Shown one piece after another: positions 59,965 to 64,000 of a stretch of 64,000 nucleotides of DNA. The notes beneath the pieces were generated by a model, which had not been told where the DNA came from, ran no database searches, and saw nothing but the letters and a program-made list of their open reading frames with translations. Numbering within the stretch: the first letter of the stretch is position 1; every line of letters begins with the position of its first letter. The translations under genes and the position numbers were made by a program. This stretch comes from Apodemus sylvaticus (taxonomy: Eukaryota > Chordata > Mammalia > Rodentia > Muridae), in NCBI RefSeq assembly GCF_947179515.1, contig NC_067480.1, positions 14,285,588-14,349,587 of the forward strand. Direction: 5' to 3'.

Positions 59965-60333
59965 TTTTTTTAAATATTTTTTTTATTTTCTATATTCTTT
60001 GTTTACATTCCAAATGATTTTACATTTCCTGGTTCCCTCCTCCCCATAAGTCCCATAAGCGCTCTCTTCCCTCCGTCTGTTCCCCAATCAACCCCCTCCC
60101 ACTTTTCTGTCCTGGTAATCCCCTAAAATGCTGCATCAAGCCTTTCTAGGACCAGGGCCCTCTTCCTTCTTTTTGGGAATGATTTGATATGTGAGTTGTG
60201 TCTTGAGTATTCAGAGCTTCTGGGCTAATATCCACTTATCAGTGACTGCATTCCATGTGTGTTCTTTTGTGAATGGGTTACCTCACTTAGTATGATATTT
60301 TCCAGTTCCAACCATTTGCCTAGATAACTCAAC
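59965..60333 (-). mobile_element. L1 3' end, minus strand
   Basis: T-rich edge, TTTGTTTACATTCCAAATGA, 3' UTR with AAGTCCCATAAGCGCTC, then GGGCTAATATCCACTTATCA and the last part of ORF2 up to CCAACCATTTGCCTAGATAA. 5'-truncated at about 370 bases. Confidence 0.9.
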
Positions 60334-61619
60334 TCATAAAGTGTTTTAAATCTGTAAAGAAAATGCTTTCCTACTTGTCTCACCAGCTTATTCACAAGAA
60401 GAATTGGGGGGACTTTAATGAATAGTATTAACTCAGATAGTATTCTGATAAAGAAATCCTAAGACAATCTCATTATATTGAATGCTGATATCTGCATGGA
60501 CCAGTGGATCTTTCCTTTAATATTTTTTGACATAATTTATTTCCAAATAATCAATAGAAATAGTGTCAAGCTGTGGTATATATTCTAATAAATTCATAGT
60601 TATAATTTTCTTCAGTGAAATATATGAGTATATATATATCTTTCTTTTATCCAAAATACTGTAAAGCTAACTAAGTGATTTGTCTGCCCCGCCGTGTAGA
60701 AACACTTTACAAAAATGTGATATTTTCCCAATGTATTTAATGCAGGCAAAGATTAACTTAAAAATATTTTTGCATTGTTATTGTCACAAATCTTGGTCAT
60801 TAACACTTTAAAATCAACAGTGACAGTATACAGGGAAAATAATAAATAGGACAAAAATAAAATATTTAGCTATATTATCAAAAATTTAAAATAAAATATA
60901 AATTCAACAATTCATTGTTTGCATTAGAATATAAATTAAGAATATACAAAATGGATAATTATTCTAAACTTTATGTTTTCTAGTCTAGCCAGCTTTATTA
61001 TATTATGATACTATGTTGTGGGCTGGAAAGAATTATCACATTGTATTGAGGAATATATATATTAAAGGATTTCTCAAACTTACTGACAAAAACACAATTT
61101 ATGAAGATTTTCTTTTCTTCATATTATTTTGACCATCGATAATTTCAAGAGATGACATGTGTGTTATGATCACAATAGCGGAGATCAATAACTATATTCT
61201 ATGGCAAACAGATCCAGTTCTAAACCTTCTGGCTGATGCTCTTACAGTATTTAGGACTTGATTAATTTAAAAGTTCACAGTCAAAAGTATTAACTTGTGC
61301 TGAGAATGTTTCTCACCTAAGCACAAGCATTTAACATGATCCACCTTAATGTATCAAAATCACTTGCACAGAAAGCAAGCAGAAACACTTCTCTCAGAGC
61401 GTCCTTACCTCCACATGTCTCATGTAACTGCTAAACCTCTTTCCACCACACACCCCTGCATTTTTAGTCCAACAGATAACTTGGTTAGACGGGGAGCAGA
61501 GTGCAGATGAAAGCACTGCCCACAGTGCTGTTTCCAACTCAGACAGTTAATGTGAAGATCAAAGTCCCAATCTGTCTCAGTAGATCTTTGATCTCAAAAT
61601 GGGCTCATTTAGGAAGTTT
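60334..61619. other. AT-rich sequence, nothing recognised
   Basis: No gene or repeat recognised up to the assembly gap. Confidence 0.4.
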
Positions 61620-61819
61620 NNNNNNNNNNNNNNNNNNNNNNNNNNNNNNNNNNNNNNNNNNNNNNNNNNNNNNNNNNNNNNNNNNNNNNNNNNNNNNNNN
61701 NNNNNNNNNNNNNNNNNNNNNNNNNNNNNNNNNNNNNNNNNNNNNNNNNNNNNNNNNNNNNNNNNNNNNNNNNNNNNNNNNNNNNNNNNNNNNNNNNNNN
61801 NNNNNNNNNNNNNNNNNNN
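61620..61819. other. Assembly gap (200 N)
   Basis: Exactly 200 unknown bases, so probably a placeholder length. Frames drawn through it are meaningless. Confidence 0.99.
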
Positions 61820-62037
61820 CTCATCCTACTCATTGTGTCATAAATAATCAAAGGAGTCCGCAGAACTAGAAATAGTACAGGTTGTCAGAGGTGCCTTGAA
61901 ACTCATTTCTAACAATCCAAACTCTCCAGTGTACATGTAGCCAAGGACACTGCTGATTTCATCATACTGCAGAGAATTGCAGAGGAATGATGAGACTAGG
62001 ATTGCCTATACAGTTCCCTTTTCATTCTATGTATCTA

Positions 62038-62039
62038 AA

Positions 62040-62073
<34 letters not shown>

Positions 62074-62192
62074 TGCAAACATGCAAACATTATCTACACA
62101 TGCACATCTACACATAGACACACATGCACACACACACATCTACACACATACACATCTACACATGCACACACACATATGCACACACACATGAC
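62038..62192. repeat. CA-rich microsatellite with TCTACA units
   Basis: (CA)n followed by imperfect CACATCTACACATG-type units and ACACACATGCACAC. Confidence 0.92.
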
Positions 62193-63440
62193 AACTATTT
62201 ACAAAGGTACAAAGGCTAAATAATACATTTACTTAAATCTCATATTAAAACATTAGCCAACAACTTTTCCAAATGTATATTTATATCCAAAAATCCCTTA
62301 ATAATATATTCAAAAGAAATTGAAATATTATCCATCATTTAAAAGCTAAAGATTCCTAACATTATAAATACTTACCTAAGTAACAATTTACTCATACATA
62401 AAAGAAGAAAAACATTACTTGATTTTTTAAATATTCAGAGGAAGATAACACATTAACAGTATAGTTCATAGATGTACAATGGTTTTCTTTCTTTAAGGAA
62501 AATGATTTATATATATAATATATATATATACTTACATTTTATATAAAATTCATTCTAATGTTTATTTTGTACCATCAAAGACATTTTAAAAACATTTATT
62601 CACAGGATTATAGTGATTATAGTATGATCTATAAATAATTAATGTTAGTTATCCATTTAAAAGTATTTTTACTTTTTAATAAAACTTCATTTCCACTAAG
62701 TCCACAAGATATTGGCAAAGGTGATGAAACAGTAAAGCAATGCATTTTTAAAATACATTATTTTCTAAAATTTTCTAAATATATTAGTGTTGATTTAATC
62801 TATTTACAATAAATACAGAATCATACAGGAATATAAAAAATTACTTTTCTTTTTAAATATCTAATCCAAAACTCTTTTGACTCTTTGTGGTAAATAAGTT
62901 AGAGAAAAACAACGAAAGTCTATAAGAAGAAAAGGAGTGATTACCTCAAAAAATAAAGCCCAAAATGAAGGAACTGTTTCTGTTTATTGCATCCATAGGA
63001 ACCAAATCTGATATCGTCTCTAAAGTATATACATCTCTTAAATACTTTTCCTTGTTTCTGACCTAGTTCAGCTTTCCTATGAGACTCAGTCTCTTTCATT
63101 TAAAATGATTACATCTTTCATTCAAGAATCTCACAGTTCAGTGGGAGTAGCCCCAAGTCCCTCTCCAGTCAGCCTTGCTAATCCTTCTGGGCAAGTTAGG
63201 ATAACATTCGGCAGCATGACATCACTGATATATTTTCCAGATCTAGAAGGCACTGGCTCACCTGGCTGAGCACATCTATGCATTTCTCTCAAGCTCTTTT
63301 GTAATGCAATCACATCAGCAGACTCAGGTTAATCTGTCATATTCTGTCTGTTTCAGTTTTTCTAATTTTCTATATCAATTTTATTTTTTTCCTCTTTTCA
63401 TTACTGTCTATTTGGGTCACACATGAAATTACCTTCATTA
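62193..63440. other. AT-rich sequence, nothing recognised
   Basis: A (TA)n stretch lies at 62507-62531. No gene recognised; the 60-codon minus frame at 63131-63313 has no support. Confidence 0.4.
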
Positions 63441-63448
63441 TGGCAGGT

Positions 63449-63512
63449 GTGCTGCTTGGTGGTATAGTGCTTTCGTTATATGTATGTATGAAGCTCTGGA
63501 TTCAGTCCATAG
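63449..63512 (+). mobile_element. ID-like SINE, plus strand
   Basis: GCTGCTTGGTGGTATAGTGC, then 'atgaagctctggattcagtc' and CATAGCAAC parallel the tRNA-Ala-derived ID element (A box ...GTGGTAGAGCGCTTGC, B box GGTTCGATCC). Diverged. The CA-rich tract follows directly, as often seen at SINE tails. Confidence 0.6.
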
Positions 63513-63944
63513 CAACATGTACACACACGAACACACACACAGATGCAGAAACAGACACACACAGGAACACACAGACAAACAAACACACAGAGACATACAG
63601 ACACACCAACACATAGAGAAACATACAGACACACCAATACAGAGAGACACATACATACACACACAAACACACAGAGACACACACAAACACACAAAGAGAC
63701 ATACAGACATGGCATACAGTCACACAGAGAGATACATATATACACACCAACTCACAGAGAGATATAAATACACACACACAAGCACATACACACAGACACA
63801 AACACACACAGATACATACAGACACACACATACAAACACACATACAGATACACACACAGACAGACACACATACAAAGTCACACACAGACACAGACACACA
63901 GACATACACAGGTACAGGTATACACAGACACACACACACATACA

Positions 63945-63990
<46 letters not shown>
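63513..63990. repeat. Long CA/CAGA-rich microsatellite
   Basis: Nearly 480 bases of imperfect ACAC with CAGA, CATA and CAAA variants, ending in about 20 pure CA units (63952-63989). Cys/Val-rich minus frames and His/Thr-rich plus frames here are repeat artefacts. Confidence 0.95.
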
Positions 63991-63991
<1 letters not shown>

Positions 63992-64000
63992 TCCTTAGTG

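Noticed and set aside
61501..61869. Frames spanning the run of N
   Set aside because: They only exist because unknown bases were read as open.
63438..63989. Long Cys/Val-rich minus-strand frames and His/Thr-rich plus-strand frames
   Set aside because: Translation of the CA-rich microsatellite; no start context or domain.
1..64000. CRISPR array, operons, bacterial or phage genes
   Set aside because: No spaced direct repeats or prokaryotic gene layout; the sequence is clearly mammalian.

Overview
The window is nuclear DNA of a murine rodent, most likely rat (Rattus). It carries B1, B2, B3, B4 and ID-type SINEs, a URR1-like hAT fragment, long (CA)n/(TA)n tracts, and LINE-1 3' ends of two kinds. 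One kind ends in AATGTAAATAAAAAATATAT followed by CGAA, which I remember as the hallmark of young rat L1. The other is the older murine Lx type. The species call rests on recalled consensus sequences; I ran no search.

No intact protein-coding gene is visible. About half of the window is L1 sequence in layers of different age. From left to right: 286-4600 is a heap of old L1 pieces with a younger L1 and a B1 nested inside; 5440-5595 is a U1 snRNA retropseudogene; 12240-18235 is another nested L1 stack; 24623-28258 holds a short L1 3' end, then an Lx split by a twin-primed (5'-inverted) L1; 29218-34690 has a 5'-truncated L1 followed by an Lx; 39781-47456 is a 7.6-kb compound of two same-strand L1s between 43-bp direct repeats; 48047-48632 is a B1 next to a short Lx 3' end, each with its own target-site duplication; 49575-52905 is a long L1; 53510-59155 is two joined old L1s; 59965-60333 is an L1 3' end. 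A 200-base assembly gap lies at 61620-61819, and the last 500 bases are a CA-rich microsatellite behind an ID-like SINE.

The spaces between (4640-5424, 5622-9340, 10080-12235, 19065-24390, 34690-39780, 60334-63440) are AT-rich and mostly featureless. The one stretch with some look of a real exon is 20940-21125: a possible 3' splice site, an ATG, 52 open codons in a hydrophilic, acidic/basic reading frame, and a possible splice donor. I could not identify it.

Nothing here works together as a pathway. The 'system' is L1 retrotransposition seen through its products: autonomous L1 copies, plus B1, B2 and U1 RNAs copied into DNA by L1 proteins. All L1 reading frames seen are broken. The setting fits a gene-poor, L1-rich compartment such as a gene desert, a large intron or an X-linked region, but the window alone cannot tell which. 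I found no convincing new biological system; the most informative items are insertion structures (compound L1, twin priming, nesting, templated duplications).
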